Origin: an uncultured Clostridia bacterium | GTDB taxonomy: Bacteria; Bacillota; Clostridia; Oscillospirales; Oscillospiraceae | Direction: 5' to 3' | DNA: 39,160 nucleotides | Assembly (NCBI GenBank): GCA_945836055.1 | Contig: CAMAKJ010000002.1 | Location: 1-39,160, forward strand | Shown here: positions 22,700 to 30,146 of the stretch, piece by piece | Position numbering within the stretch: the first letter of the stretch is position 1 | How the letters are laid out: each line of letters opens with the position of its first letter | The notes under the pieces: generated by a model | What the model saw: only the letters and a program-made list of their open reading frames with translations | Databases searched by the model: none | Told to the model about the DNA's origin: nothing | Made by a program: the position numbers and the translations under genes

Positions 22700-24177
22700 C
22701 CTACATTAAGGAATCCAAGCAGCACATCAGCGCCATGAAGGCTGTCATGTGCTACTGTCAGCGGGAGGACAAGACCACCGATCCGCAGACAGGGCACCGC
22801 TATGTCAGCGGGGTTGACTGCAATGGAGCCAGTTCTTTCACGGAATTTCTCGCCACCAAAACCGCCTACGGCAAGCTGGATGGAATCAATTTCTACCAGT
22901 ATGTGCAATCCTTCTCTCCCAGAGAGAACGTCACCTATGAGCAGGCCCACGCCATCGGATTGGAGTTTGCCCAGCGGGCGTGGCCGGGGCATGAGGTACA
23001 GGTGACCACCCACTGCGATGCCCAGCATATCCATACCCACTTTGTGATCAACTCCGTCAGCTTTGAAACCGGGCTGAAGCTGCACCAGACCCCGAAAACC
23101 CTGCGGCAGCTCCGGCAGATCAGTGACGAAATCTGTAAGTCCCACAACCTCTCCGTTCTGCCCCAATATAAGAGCGGCGGACGGAAGATGACTCCCCGGG
23201 AATACCGGGCAGCCCGAAAGGGGCAAAGCTGGAAATTCCGGCTGATGTACAATATTGGGGAAGCTATGAAAACCAGCGCCAGCCGGGAGGATTTCATACG
23301 GCAGATGCAGCGCCGGGGGTATGAGGTTTTGTGGAGCGACAAGCGAAAATCCATCACCTACACCTGCCCCAACGGAATGAAGTGCCGGTGTGAAAAACTG
23401 CATGATGACAAGTATTTAAAGGAGCGGATGGAACATGAATTTGAACAACGAAAGCAGCTCTTTGAAGGAGTTCTCCTTAGAAGAGCTGGTGAAAATGAAT
23501 GGGGACGCAATGGCAGTTATGGACGAGGTGCCATACCAGCCCATCGTCTACGCGGTACCCGTGGAATGGTTGGAGAGCTGGAAGAAGCTTCTGGACAATG
23601 CAGTGCGGTTCCAGCCAACCTTGTACGGGCATCTTGCCCCTCTGGCAACGCAGGAGCAGCTGCAGAAACAGGAGATGCAGCTGAAGGCGGAACTGGGGAT
23701 TGCCAAGCGCGAGATTCTGAAACGCATAGAGATAATGGAGAAACAGGGTGGGAGTTCGAGAGAGAAATTTTTCTCCGAACTGTCCAAGCTTCACTCCGGT
23801 ACACTCAGGGAAATGCGGGAGGAATCCGCCAGACAGGGCAGGAAGCAAACGCGGTTTCTCTGGGCGACGACATTGGCATCGGCGGTGCTGTCGGCATTGG
23901 TCTGCGGGGGATTTCTGCTCTTAGCCGCCTGACGGACAACGATTCTGACGACCCGGAGGAGCAGAAGCGAAAGCAGGAAGCGGTCCAAGCGGCAAACAAT
24001 GTGGGCGCTGTTCTGGGACTGGCAATCGGTGCATTTTCAACATTTACAAAAGATAATCAATCCCTCACTCGGACACCTGATGAGAACATAAGTATCGAGG
24101 AGGAAGAAGATTTCAACGAGTTCCTTGCTCGGCTGGACGAGGAATATGGGTACGAAGAACAGCAGCAGATGATGTGA
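22687..24177 (+). CDS. mobA: Relaxase/mobilization nuclease (MobA/VirD2 type)
   Basis: The protein has 496 aa. The start is TTG 22687, six nt after GGAGG and within the end of mobC. The metal-binding three-histidine motif is HCDAQHIHTHF with His109, His114, His116 and His118. Candidate catalytic tyrosines lie in the N-terminal 20-60 residues (MCYCQRED, YVSGVDC). The nuclease domain spans about 1-250. From residue 250 to 415 the frame overlaps a second gene and becomes Gly/Ala/Arg-rich. The end (DDIGIGGAVGIGLRGISALSRL, then an acidic tail) looks conserved again. The relaxase nicks oriT and pilots the strand to a recipient through a helper secretion system. Confidence 0.88.
   Translation: MATVTYIKESKQHISAMKAVMCYCQREDKTTDPQTGHRYVSGVDCNGASSFTEFLATKTAYGKLDGINFYQYVQSFSPRENVTYEQAHAIGLEFAQRAWPGHEVQVTTHCDAQHIHTHFVINSVSFETGLKLHQTPKTLRQLRQISDEICKSHNLSVLPQYKSGGRKMTPREYRAARKGQSWKFRLMYNIGEAMKTSASREDFIRQMQRRGYEVLWSDKRKSITYTCPNGMKCRCEKLHDDKYLKERMEHEFEQRKQLFEGVLLRRAGENEWGRNGSYGRGAIPAHRLRGTRGMVGELEEASGQCSAVPANLVRASCPSGNAGAAAETGDAAEGGTGDCQARDSETHRDNGETGWEFEREIFLRTVQASLRYTQGNAGGIRQTGQEANAVSLGDDIGIGGAVGIGLRGISALSRLTDNDSDDPEEQKRKQEAVQAANNVGAVLGLAIGAFSTFTKDNQSLTRTPDENISIEEEEDFNEFLARLDEEYGYEEQQQMM
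23435..23932 (+). CDS. Nested membrane-anchored mobilization protein (MobB-like position)
   Basis: The protein has 165 aa and is read wholly inside the relaxase gene in another frame. ATG 23435 has AAAGGAG 10 nt upstream. The composition is that of a real protein: an acidic N-terminus (SLEELVKMNGDAMAVMDEV), a helical coiled segment (about 72-115), and a C-terminal membrane helix (141-164, FLWATTLASAVLSALVCGGF). By contrast the relaxase frame over this stretch is low-complexity. In RSF1010 and ColE1-type plasmids a membrane-associated mobB gene is likewise nested in the relaxase gene. The parallel is positional; no residue homology is claimed. Confidence 0.65.
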   Translation: MNLNNESSSLKEFSLEELVKMNGDAMAVMDEVPYQPIVYAVPVEWLESWKKLLDNAVRFQPTLYGHLAPLATQEQLQKQEMQLKAELGIAKREILKRIEIMEKQGGSSREKFFSELSKLHSGTLREMREESARQGRKQTRFLWATTLASAVLSALVCGGFLLLAA

Positions 24178-24210
24178 TCTGCTGCCGGCACGAAGGAGGG
24201 AATGCCTATA

Positions 24211-24396
24211 ATGAATGATCCCGTTTGGGAGAGAAAGAGAAATACAAATAATTTAGTGGATAGTATTACAAGTTTCGATGCCGAAAATATGTTGCGTTTG
24301 TCAATAGCTTTCCAAAGCGCTTTCGGGTATTGTGTGTGCTGCCAAAATACAGTTGCCGTGTCCTTTATGGGCGGACAATCCAGAGGGGTGCGGTGA
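24211..24396 (+). CDS. Small protein of unknown function
   Basis: The product has 61 aa. ATG 24211 is 10 nt after AAGGAGGG; the in-frame ATG at 24202 is too close to the SD. The sequence (MNDPVWERKRNTNNLVDSI ... FGYCVCCQNT) is more AT-rich than its surroundings and was not recognised. It ends 2 nt before the next small gene. It could be a genuine element gene or a decayed remnant. Confidence 0.4.
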   Translation: MNDPVWERKRNTNNLVDSITSFDAENMLRLSIAFQSAFGYCVCCQNTVAVSFMGGQSRGVR

Positions 24397-24398
24397 CA

Positions 24399-24548
24399 AT
24401 GGAGCAAGACATTTTCGTTCACGATGACTACTGTGCCGGAGCACGCAGCGAAGATGTTCGGAAGATCCTGTCTGAAATCACCACACTGATCACAGAAGCA
24501 ATCCTCCGAAGCGCATCTGAGACGAAAAAACGTGACACGGTTGCGTAA
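24399..24548 (+). CDS. Small conserved-looking protein upstream of the recombinase
   Basis: The product has 49 aa (MEQDIFVHDDYCAGARSEDV ... KKRDTVA). ATG 24399 has GAGGGG 10 nt upstream. It is acidic at the N-terminus, helical in the middle and basic at the end. It lies 26 nt before the recombinase start, where serine recombinase operons of Clostridia elements often have a very small gene. It might be an excision accessory factor; there is no motif to prove it. Confidence 0.45.
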   Translation: MEQDIFVHDDYCAGARSEDVRKILSEITTLITEAILRSASETKKRDTVA

Positions 24549-24574
24549 CTGCTTGGCGGAGGGGAAGTGCGAAA

Positions 24575-26092
24575 TTGGCACGATACTTGATGTACTTAAG
24601 AAAGTCCAGAATGGACACGGATTATGAGGAAGTCTCTGTGGAGGAAACCCTGTCCCGTCACCGGCAGATCCTGGAGAAATTCTGCAAGGATAAGAAGCTG
24701 AATGTGGTGGAGGTTCTGGAGGAAGTGGTGTCCGGCGAATCTCTGGCAGCCCGTCCTCAGATGATGCGCTTGCTGGAGCTGGTCAGTACAGGTTCCTATG
24801 CAGGAGTGGTCTGCATGGATATCGAGCGACTGTCCAGAGGTTCCTCCATGGAATCCGGCTATATCATGCAGGTTTTTCAGACCAACTGCTGTAAGATCAT
24901 TACCCCCGGAAAAACCTACGATCTGCAAAATGAATCCGATGAGCAGTTCACGGACATGAAGTTCATGTTCAGCCGCTACGAGCTGAAAACCATCAATAAG
25001 CGCTTGGTTCGTGGCCGGAATCAGTCCGCATCCGAGGGGAAGTTCATGGGGTCCATGGCTCCCTATGGATACCGGGCGTACAAGCTTCCCGGTGTAAAAG
25101 GAAACAGTCTGTGCATTGAACCGGAGGAAGCCAAGGTGGTGCAGATGATTTTTGATATGTACGGTCAGCAGGGCATGGGCTACAATGCGATAGCCTATGC
25201 CCTAAATGATATGCGCATCCCCGCTAGGAAGGGTGCGTGGAGCCAGACCTCGGTAGCAAACATCCTGACCAATGAGGTCTATCTGGGGAAAATCCGTTGG
25301 CGCAGGGAGCCTGTCAAGCGGGTCATTAAGGATGGGATGTTAGCTAAGAAGCGTATTCAAAATGACGATTACGAGCTTTACGACGGCTTACATGAACCAA
25401 TTATCACAGAAGAACAGTGGGAGCGGGTGAAAGCGGCGCAGATTCAGAGGAATCACACCTCTAACCATACCGAAAGGCAGTTAAAAAATCCCTTTGCAGG
25501 CGTTCTGTTCTGTGAAAAATGCGGAGGGATTATGAAACGGTATATTCCCCATGCCAAGAAAAATCCGACACCGTGGTACAGGTGCACCACCCGGAACTGT
25601 GATTGCAAAATGGTGAAGTGCGAGGTGGCGGAGACAGAAATTCGCCATGCCATGCAGGAATGGCTGGAAGAATACAGAATCCGGATTGAGGCGGGTCAGC
25701 CGTCGGCAATCGATCCCATTGATACAGCATTGGAAACGGTTCGCGGACAGCTTGCCAGTTTGCAGCTCCAGCAGGAGAACATCTGTGAGTATCTGGAAAA
25801 GGGGATATATACTGTGGAGATGTTTACAAAACGGAGTAACGCACTGTCAAAAGAAATCAAGCAGCTTCAATCTTCTGAGGCCGATCTTCTTCGCCAGAGA
25901 GGGGAAGGCAATCAAAAAAGGCAGGCTGCCGCCGAGATCATCCCCACCACCCAGCATATTCTGGACAGCTATTCGATGCTGTCAACGGAAGAGAAAAACA
26001 GGCTATGGAAACTGGTCATGAAAAAGGCGACGGTATACCGGACACCGGAGGGAGAAATGACGATTCATATATACCCGAATCTTCCAAAGTAA
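24575..26092 (+). CDS. Large serine recombinase (integrase/excisionase of the element)
   Basis: The protein has 505 aa, starting at TTG 24575, 10 nt after GGAGGGG. The resolvase-type catalytic domain carries YLRKSRMD with Ser11, and the IERLSRGS block with its conserved arginine. A Recombinase domain follows (YGYRAYK ... GYNAIAYALNDMRIP ... NILTNEVYLGKI). Then come a zinc ribbon (CEKCGGIMKR ... CTTRNCDCKMVKC, about 310-350), a coiled coil (about 385-455) and a terminal basic segment. Large serine recombinases of this group insert and excise mobilizable transposons with a 2-bp crossover. It is the last gene, at the right end of the element. Confidence 0.93.
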   Translation: MARYLMYLRKSRMDTDYEEVSVEETLSRHRQILEKFCKDKKLNVVEVLEEVVSGESLAARPQMMRLLELVSTGSYAGVVCMDIERLSRGSSMESGYIMQVFQTNCCKIITPGKTYDLQNESDEQFTDMKFMFSRYELKTINKRLVRGRNQSASEGKFMGSMAPYGYRAYKLPGVKGNSLCIEPEEAKVVQMIFDMYGQQGMGYNAIAYALNDMRIPARKGAWSQTSVANILTNEVYLGKIRWRREPVKRVIKDGMLAKKRIQNDDYELYDGLHEPIITEEQWERVKAAQIQRNHTSNHTERQLKNPFAGVLFCEKCGGIMKRYIPHAKKNPTPWYRCTTRNCDCKMVKCEVAETEIRHAMQEWLEEYRIRIEAGQPSAIDPIDTALETVRGQLASLQLQQENICEYLEKGIYTVEMFTKRSNALSKEIKQLQSSEADLLRQRGEGNQKRQAAAEIIPTTQHILDSYSMLSTEEKNRLWKLVMKKATVYRTPEGEMTIHIYPNLPK

Positions 26093-26147
26093 AACCCTAT
26101 CTATAGGCGGGCAATACTACATTTTTTGAAAAATCACCCTGACTCTA

Positions 26148-26177
26148 TCGACTTTCAGCCCCCAGCCATGATATAAT
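26148..26177 (+). promoter_or_regulatory. Promoter of the GTPase-NYN gene
   Basis: TCGACT (26148-26153) and a perfect TATAAT (26172-26177) are 18 bp apart. An in-frame ATG overlaps the -10 box, which is why the later ATG at 26209 is taken as the start. The promoter sits just right of the mobile element, so insertion left the gene its promoter or supplied part of it. Confidence 0.65.
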
Positions 26178-26208
26178 GGAAAAAATTTCATGGAAGGGGG
26201 CTGACATC

Positions 26209-28743
26209 ATGCCTGAGCAGACGAAAAAGGCACCGTGTGGTATTGGTGTGCTGGCCCATGTGGACGCGGGGAAGACCACGCTCAGCGAGGCGATGCTGTA
26301 CGTCAGCGGCGCAAAGCGAACCCTTGGGCGGGTGGATCATCAGGACGCCTTCCTGGATACCCACGCCCTGGAACGGGCGCGGGGGATTACAATTTTCTCC
26401 AAACAGGCGCGGCTGGAAACCCCTCACCGGGCCGTTACCCTGGTGGATACCCCGGGCCATGTGGACTTTTCCGCCGAAGCGGAGCGCACCATGCAGATTC
26501 TGGACTGCGCCGTGCTGGTGGTGAGCGGCACCGACGGGGTGCAGGCCCATACGCTGACATTGTGGCGGCTGCTTCAGCGGTATCAGGTGCCCACCTTCCT
26601 GTTCATTAACAAAATGGACCTGCCGGGCATGGAAAAAGGGACGCTTCTGAAGCAGCTCCGGGAGCAGCTCAGCCCCGGCTGCGTGGATTTTTCCGCCCCC
26701 AAAGCGGAAATCGCGGAAAACGCCGCCCTGTGCGACGAGGCGCTGCTGGAAAGCTATCTGGAAACCGGCGCCGTCACCGATGGCAGCCTCAGGGGGCTGA
26801 TTGAAAACCGGAAGCTGTTTCCCTGCTGCTTCGGCTCCGCCCTGAAGCTGGAGGGCGTGACGGAATTGCTGGAAATTCTGGATAAATGCGCACCGGAACC
26901 GGCATACGGCACGGAATTCGGTGCGAAAGTCTACAAAATCTCCCGGGATGCCCAGGGTGCCCGCCTGACCTGGCTGAAGGTCACCGGCGGCAGTCTGCGG
27001 GTGCGCTCGCCAATGCGTTATGTAAATCAAAAGGGGGAAGCCCGGGAGGAAAAGGCTGTCCAGCTTCGGCTGTACTCCGGGGAGAAGTTCACCGCTCCGG
27101 AGGAGGTATCCGCCGGACAGCTGGCTGCGGTGACGGGGCTTTCCGAGACCTGGGCGGGGCAGTCCCTCGGGGCGGAAGCACCGGGACAGCCCTATGTTCT
27201 GGAGCCGGTGATGACCTACCGGGTGAACCTCCCCGCCGGCGCCGATCCGGCCCAGGTGCTGCCGAAGCTCCGCCAGCTGGAGGAGGAAGATCCTCAACTC
27301 CATCTGCTCTGGGAAAACGGGCAGATCCATGTGCAGATCATGGGCAGAGTGCAGCTGGAAGTCTTCCGGAGCCTGGTGCAGGAGCGCTTCGGGCTGGAGG
27401 TGACCCTAAGCGACCGGCGGATTTTTTACAAGGAAACCATTGAAAATACGGTAGAAGGCGTCGGGCATTTTGAACCTCTGCGCCACTATGCCGAGGTGCA
27501 TCTGCTGCTTCAGCCCCTGCCCCGGGGCAGCGGGCTGGCATTCGCCACACAGTGCCCCACGGACGTGCTGGACGGCAATTACCAGCGGTTGATTCTGACC
27601 CATCTGGAAGAGAAGGTGCACCGGGGCGTACTCACCGGCGCGCCCATTACGGACATGCGCATCACCCTGCTGGTGGGCAAGGCCCACTTAAAGCACACCG
27701 AGGGCGGCGATTTCCGGCAGGCCACCTACCGGGCCGTCCGCCAGGGGCTGATGCAGGCGAAGTCCGTTCTGCTGGAGCCGTGGTACGCCTTTACCCTTAC
27801 CATGCCCTCGGAACAGATCGGACGGGCCATCACGGACATCCGGGCCATGGGCGGCGAGTTTGAAGCGCCGGAGGCCAGGGGGGCGCTGTCCACCCTGAAA
27901 GGGCTGGTTCCCGCCTCGGAGGTGAAGGACTACGCCGACACCCTGGCGGCCTACACCCAGGGCCGGGGCCGCCTGCAGCTGACCCTCCACGGCTACGCCC
28001 CCTGCCACAACGCCGACGCGGTCATCGCGGAAACCGGCTACGACCCGGAGGCCGATCTGGAAAACACCCCGGACTCCGTGTTCTGTGCCCACGGGGCGGG
28101 GTTCAACGTCAAATGGAATCAAGTGCCGGAATACATGCATCTGGCAAGCGGCCTGAAGGAGGAAAAAGCCCCCGAGATCATCACCCGCAACCTCCGGGTG
28201 GATGATAAAGAGCTGGAAAAGATTATGGAGCGGGAGTTCGGCCCCATCCGCCGGCCTCAGTACGGCGCCGCAGCCAACCGTCCCGCCACGGAGGAGATTA
28301 CCATCCGCACCCCCCGGCAGAAATACATCATCGTGGACGGCTACAACATCATTTTCGCCTGGGAGAAGCTGGCGGCTCAGGCCAGGGACGATCTGGACGC
28401 CGCCCGGCGGCAGCTGTGCGACACCCTGTCCAGCTACGCAGGATTCACCAGGTGCCGCCTGGTGGTGGTGTTCGACGGCTATAAGCAGAAGGGAAATCCC
28501 GGGGAAAAGCGGCAGTTTCACAACATTCAGGTGGTCTACACCAAAGAGGGTGAAACGGCCGACGCCTACATTGAAGCCCTGGCCCACGAAATCGGCCGGG
28601 ACTACGCCGTTCGGGTCGCGTCCTCCGACGGTCTGGTGCAGCTGTCCTCCTTCGGAAGCGGCGTACTGCGCCTTTCCGCCCGGGAGCTGTGGGAGGAAGT
28701 GGAGAATGCCCGGGAAGCCATGAAGAAGCATTATCAAAAATAG
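26209..28743 (+). CDS. TetM/EF-G-like translational GTPase fused to a NYN (YacP/Rae1-like) nuclease domain
   Basis: The protein has 844 aa. ATG 26209 follows AAGGGGG. GTPase motifs are G1 AHVDAGKTT (16-24), G3 DTPGH (80-84) and G4 NKMD (134-137). EF-G domains II to V follow, including the domain IV/V region seen in ribosomal protection proteins. From residue 705 a NYN domain begins (YIIVDGYNIIFAWEKL, with Asp710 and Asn713; later FDGYKQKG, GETADAYIE and ASSDGLVQ). Rae1 (YacP) is a ribosome-associated A-site mRNA endonuclease in Bacillus. The fusion would bring such a nuclease to ribosomes bound by the GTPase. Annotation as tetracycline resistance is possible by homology but unproven; a role in ribosome rescue or mRNA quality control is inference. 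Confidence 0.85.
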   Translation: MPEQTKKAPCGIGVLAHVDAGKTTLSEAMLYVSGAKRTLGRVDHQDAFLDTHALERARGITIFSKQARLETPHRAVTLVDTPGHVDFSAEAERTMQILDCAVLVVSGTDGVQAHTLTLWRLLQRYQVPTFLFINKMDLPGMEKGTLLKQLREQLSPGCVDFSAPKAEIAENAALCDEALLESYLETGAVTDGSLRGLIENRKLFPCCFGSALKLEGVTELLEILDKCAPEPAYGTEFGAKVYKISRDAQGARLTWLKVTGGSLRVRSPMRYVNQKGEAREEKAVQLRLYSGEKFTAPEEVSAGQLAAVTGLSETWAGQSLGAEAPGQPYVLEPVMTYRVNLPAGADPAQVLPKLRQLEEEDPQLHLLWENGQIHVQIMGRVQLEVFRSLVQERFGLEVTLSDRRIFYKETIENTVEGVGHFEPLRHYAEVHLLLQPLPRGSGLAFATQCPTDVLDGNYQRLILTHLEEKVHRGVLTGAPITDMRITLLVGKAHLKHTEGGDFRQATYRAVRQGLMQAKSVLLEPWYAFTLTMPSEQIGRAITDIRAMGGEFEAPEARGALSTLKGLVPASEVKDYADTLAAYTQGRGRLQLTLHGYAPCHNADAVIAETGYDPEADLENTPDSVFCAHGAGFNVKWNQVPEYMHLASGLKEEKAPEIITRNLRVDDKELEKIMEREFGPIRRPQYGAAANRPATEEITIRTPRQKYIIVDGYNIIFAWEKLAAQARDDLDAARRQLCDTLSSYAGFTRCRLVVVFDGYKQKGNPGEKRQFHNIQVVYTKEGETADAYIEALAHEIGRDYAVRVASSDGLVQLSSFGSGVLRLSARELWEEVENAREAMKKHYQK

Positions 28744-28786
28744 ACAAATTCCAGAAGAATTCCCTTCCATTTTTGCGGAATTCGTG

Positions 28787-28792
28787 TATAAT
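28787..28792 (+). promoter_or_regulatory. -10 box upstream of the PsiE-like gene
   Basis: A perfect TATAAT lies 31 bp before the start codon. The -35 region (TTCCAT at 28765-28770, 16 bp spacing) is weak. Confidence 0.45.
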
Positions 28793-28822
28793 GGAGTTAC
28801 AACATCGCCGGGAGGGTTTTTC

Positions 28823-29281
28823 ATGAATCAAACATCCGACACCACCGACCTCAAAACCCAGGAAAAAATCAAAAAAATCATCAAGCACGACCGCCGGACG
28901 GAGCATGTTTTCCGCCTGGTGCTCCATGTCATGGAGCAGATCATCGCCGCCATTACCATAGCGGCGCTGCTGGGCGCTTTGGGGCTGGAGGTATACCACA
29001 TGTTCACTGCCGGATCCGAATACTTCTCCGACGTCAGCCATATGCTGCACAATCTGCTGACCATTGTGGTGGGGCTGGAATTTGTGCGAATGCTCATTGA
29101 TACCACCCCGGCGAACATCCTGGAGGTGCTCACCGTCGCTATCACCCGGCATGTGATTCTGAGCCACGACGATCCCTGGAGCAACGTGGCCTGCATCGCC
29201 TGCATCGCCGGTCTGTTTGCCATCCGCCGCTTCCTGGTCCGCCGCAGCGAGCTGAAGGAAGAAATGGTTGAGCAGGACTAG
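28823..29281 (+). CDS. PsiE-like small membrane protein
   Basis: The protein has 152 aa; ATG 28823 has GGGAGGG 6 nt upstream. A basic, soluble N-terminus (about 1-30) precedes four probable helices (about 33-55, 73-92, 101-115, 120-137). The sequence LLTIVVGLEFVRMLID ... ILEVLTVAITRHVILSHDD fits my memory of the phosphate-starvation-inducible PsiE family, whose function is unknown. It has its own -10 box and is probably monocistronic. No phosphate-related genes lie nearby. The family call is tentative; the membrane prediction is firm. Confidence 0.6.
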   Translation: MNQTSDTTDLKTQEKIKKIIKHDRRTEHVFRLVLHVMEQIIAAITIAALLGALGLEVYHMFTAGSEYFSDVSHMLHNLLTIVVGLEFVRMLIDTTPANILEVLTVAITRHVILSHDDPWSNVACIACIAGLFAIRRFLVRRSELKEEMVEQD

Positions 29282-29338
29282 GGAAGCTCTGAACAAATCG
29301 TCTGCCGTCAGCTCTTGCCGATTTCATCAGAGGTTCCC
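29281..29338. repeat. MITE-like element, short copy
   Basis: GGGAAGCTCTGA (29281-29292) and TCAGAGGTTCCC (29327-29338) form ends that match those of the 164-bp element at 11885-12048. Internal strings are also shared: TCGTCTGC near the left end and CAGCTCTTGCC near the right end. It looks like an internally deleted copy. Its first base is the last base of the PsiE-like stop codon. Confidence 0.55.
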
Positions 29339-29395
29339 TGAGCAATCACAGATTTTCCGATTTGCCGTAGAGCACTGCGGCAAATTCCTCAATGG

Positions 29396-29428
29396 CAAAA
29401 AAAGCGCGTCCCGGAGTCGGGGCGCGCT
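29396..29428 (-). terminator. Terminator of the fumarase operon
   Basis: Read on minus, AGCGCGCCCCG (29428-29418), loop, CGGGACGCGCT (29413-29403) forms an 11-bp stem with one wobble, followed by seven T. It lies about 150 bp past the fumarase beta stop codon. Confidence 0.75.
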
Positions 29429-29508
29429 GTCGTCTGTATATTATGTATTCGGGTCTGTGTCCGGTGCGTCCGACATACGGAAAAGCGCCGCCCTGCCGGC
29501 GGCACAGG

Positions 29509-29548
29509 AATCCCCAGGCCTCTCCTGCATTCGGAGGGGCTGGGGATT
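29509..29548. terminator. Hairpin between converging genes
   Basis: AATCCCCAG (29509-29517) pairs with CTGGGGATT (29540-29548), with further CCTCTCC/GGAGGGG pairing inside. TTTT partly overlaps the right arm end. It could end plus-strand transcription from the PsiE-like gene. The remainder of 29339-29580 holds other small hairpins (for example ATTTGCCG/CGGCAAAT at 29360-29385) and no convincing gene. Confidence 0.5.
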
Positions 29549-29579
29549 TTCCATACCCTTCGCGCGGGGACAACCCGGC

Positions 29580-30146
29580 TCAGGTCAATTCGTCTCGTTT
29601 CCGCAGATACTCCGCCCGGCCGGATTCGTACAGGTTGTTCCCCTGGCTGTCGATGATGACGAACAGGGGCATATCCTCCACATAGAGCTTGCGCAGGGCC
29701 TCCGCCCCCAGATCCTCATAGGCGATCAGCTCGCAGCGCTTGATGCATTTGGCCAGAAGCGCGCCCGCGCCGCCGATGGCGCCAAAGTAGACGCCGGAAT
29801 ACTGCTTCATGGCCTCCACCACCTCGGGCAGCCGCGCCCCCTTGCCAATCATGCCTCTTGCGCCCACGGACATCATGGTGGGGGCGTAGGCGTCCATGCG
29901 GCCGGAGGTGGTAGGCCCGGCGGAGCCGATAACCTGTCCGGGCTTGGCAGGGGTGGGGCCGACATAATAGATGGTGGCGTCTTTGGGATCGAAGGGTAGT
30001 TTTTCCCCCCGGGCCAGGGCCTCACACATCCGTTTATGACCGGCATCCCGGGAGGTATAGATGGTTCCCGTAAGGTAGACCCGGTCTCCGGCATGCAGGG
30101 TTTGGGCCAACTCCTCGGTCAGAGGAAGGGTGATATGCTTTTCCAT
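29580..30146 (-). CDS. Class I fumarate hydratase, beta subunit
   Basis: The protein has 188 aa and belongs to the Fe-S hydro-lyase C-terminal family. Visible blocks are LTGTIYTSRDAGHKRM, YYVGPTPAKPGQVIGSAGPTTSGRMD (in two parts) and the late GGAGALLAKCIK. With the alpha subunit it should hydrate fumarate to L-malate in the cytoplasm, in the reductive or partial TCA branch. The related L(+)-tartrate dehydratase cannot be fully excluded from sequence. Its ATG follows the alpha stop codon with no gap, and the SD (GGAGGTGCTGTAA region) lies in the alpha gene end. The length is normal for the split two-subunit form. Confidence 0.9.
   Translation of the reverse strand: MEKHITLPLTEELAQTLHAGDRVYLTGTIYTSRDAGHKRMCEALARGEKLPFDPKDATIYYVGPTPAKPGQVIGSAGPTTSGRMDAYAPTMMSVGARGMIGKGARLPEVVEAMKQYSGVYFGAIGGAGALLAKCIKRCELIAYEDLGAEALRKLYVEDMPLFVIIDSQGNNLYESGRAEYLRKRDELT

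Larger units (their letters stand above)
18400..26140. mobile_element. Integrative mobilizable element (serine recombinase, MobC/relaxase)
   Basis: The limits are approximate. The left end must lie after the terminator at 18350-18396, and the right end between the recombinase stop (26092) and the promoter at 26148. The cargo is a DUF6809-like protein, a sigma factor, a DUF6076-like protein, a RepA-like ATPase, a hairpin-rich oriT candidate, MobC, a relaxase with a nested gene, two small proteins and a large serine recombinase. There are no type IV secretion genes, so transfer would need a helper element. No long direct repeat was found at the ends, as expected when serine recombinases use a 2-bp core. 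A short dyad CCTAT-CT-ATAGG lies at 26096-26107. Confidence 0.8.

Noticed and set aside
26096-26107. Short dyad CCTAT-CT-ATAGG as the recombinase crossover site
   Set aside because: It is suggestive next to the recombinase stop, but no matching half-site was found near 18.4 kb.
26209-28743. Calling this a tetracycline resistance gene
   Set aside because: The GTPase is TetM-like, but the added NYN domain and chromosomal-looking context make another role more likely; it lies outside the mobile element.
29346-29573. Minus-strand frame ending in FAIEEFAAVLYGKSENL
   Set aside because: Most of it spans two hairpins, including the fumarase terminator, and it has no SD; at best a relic.
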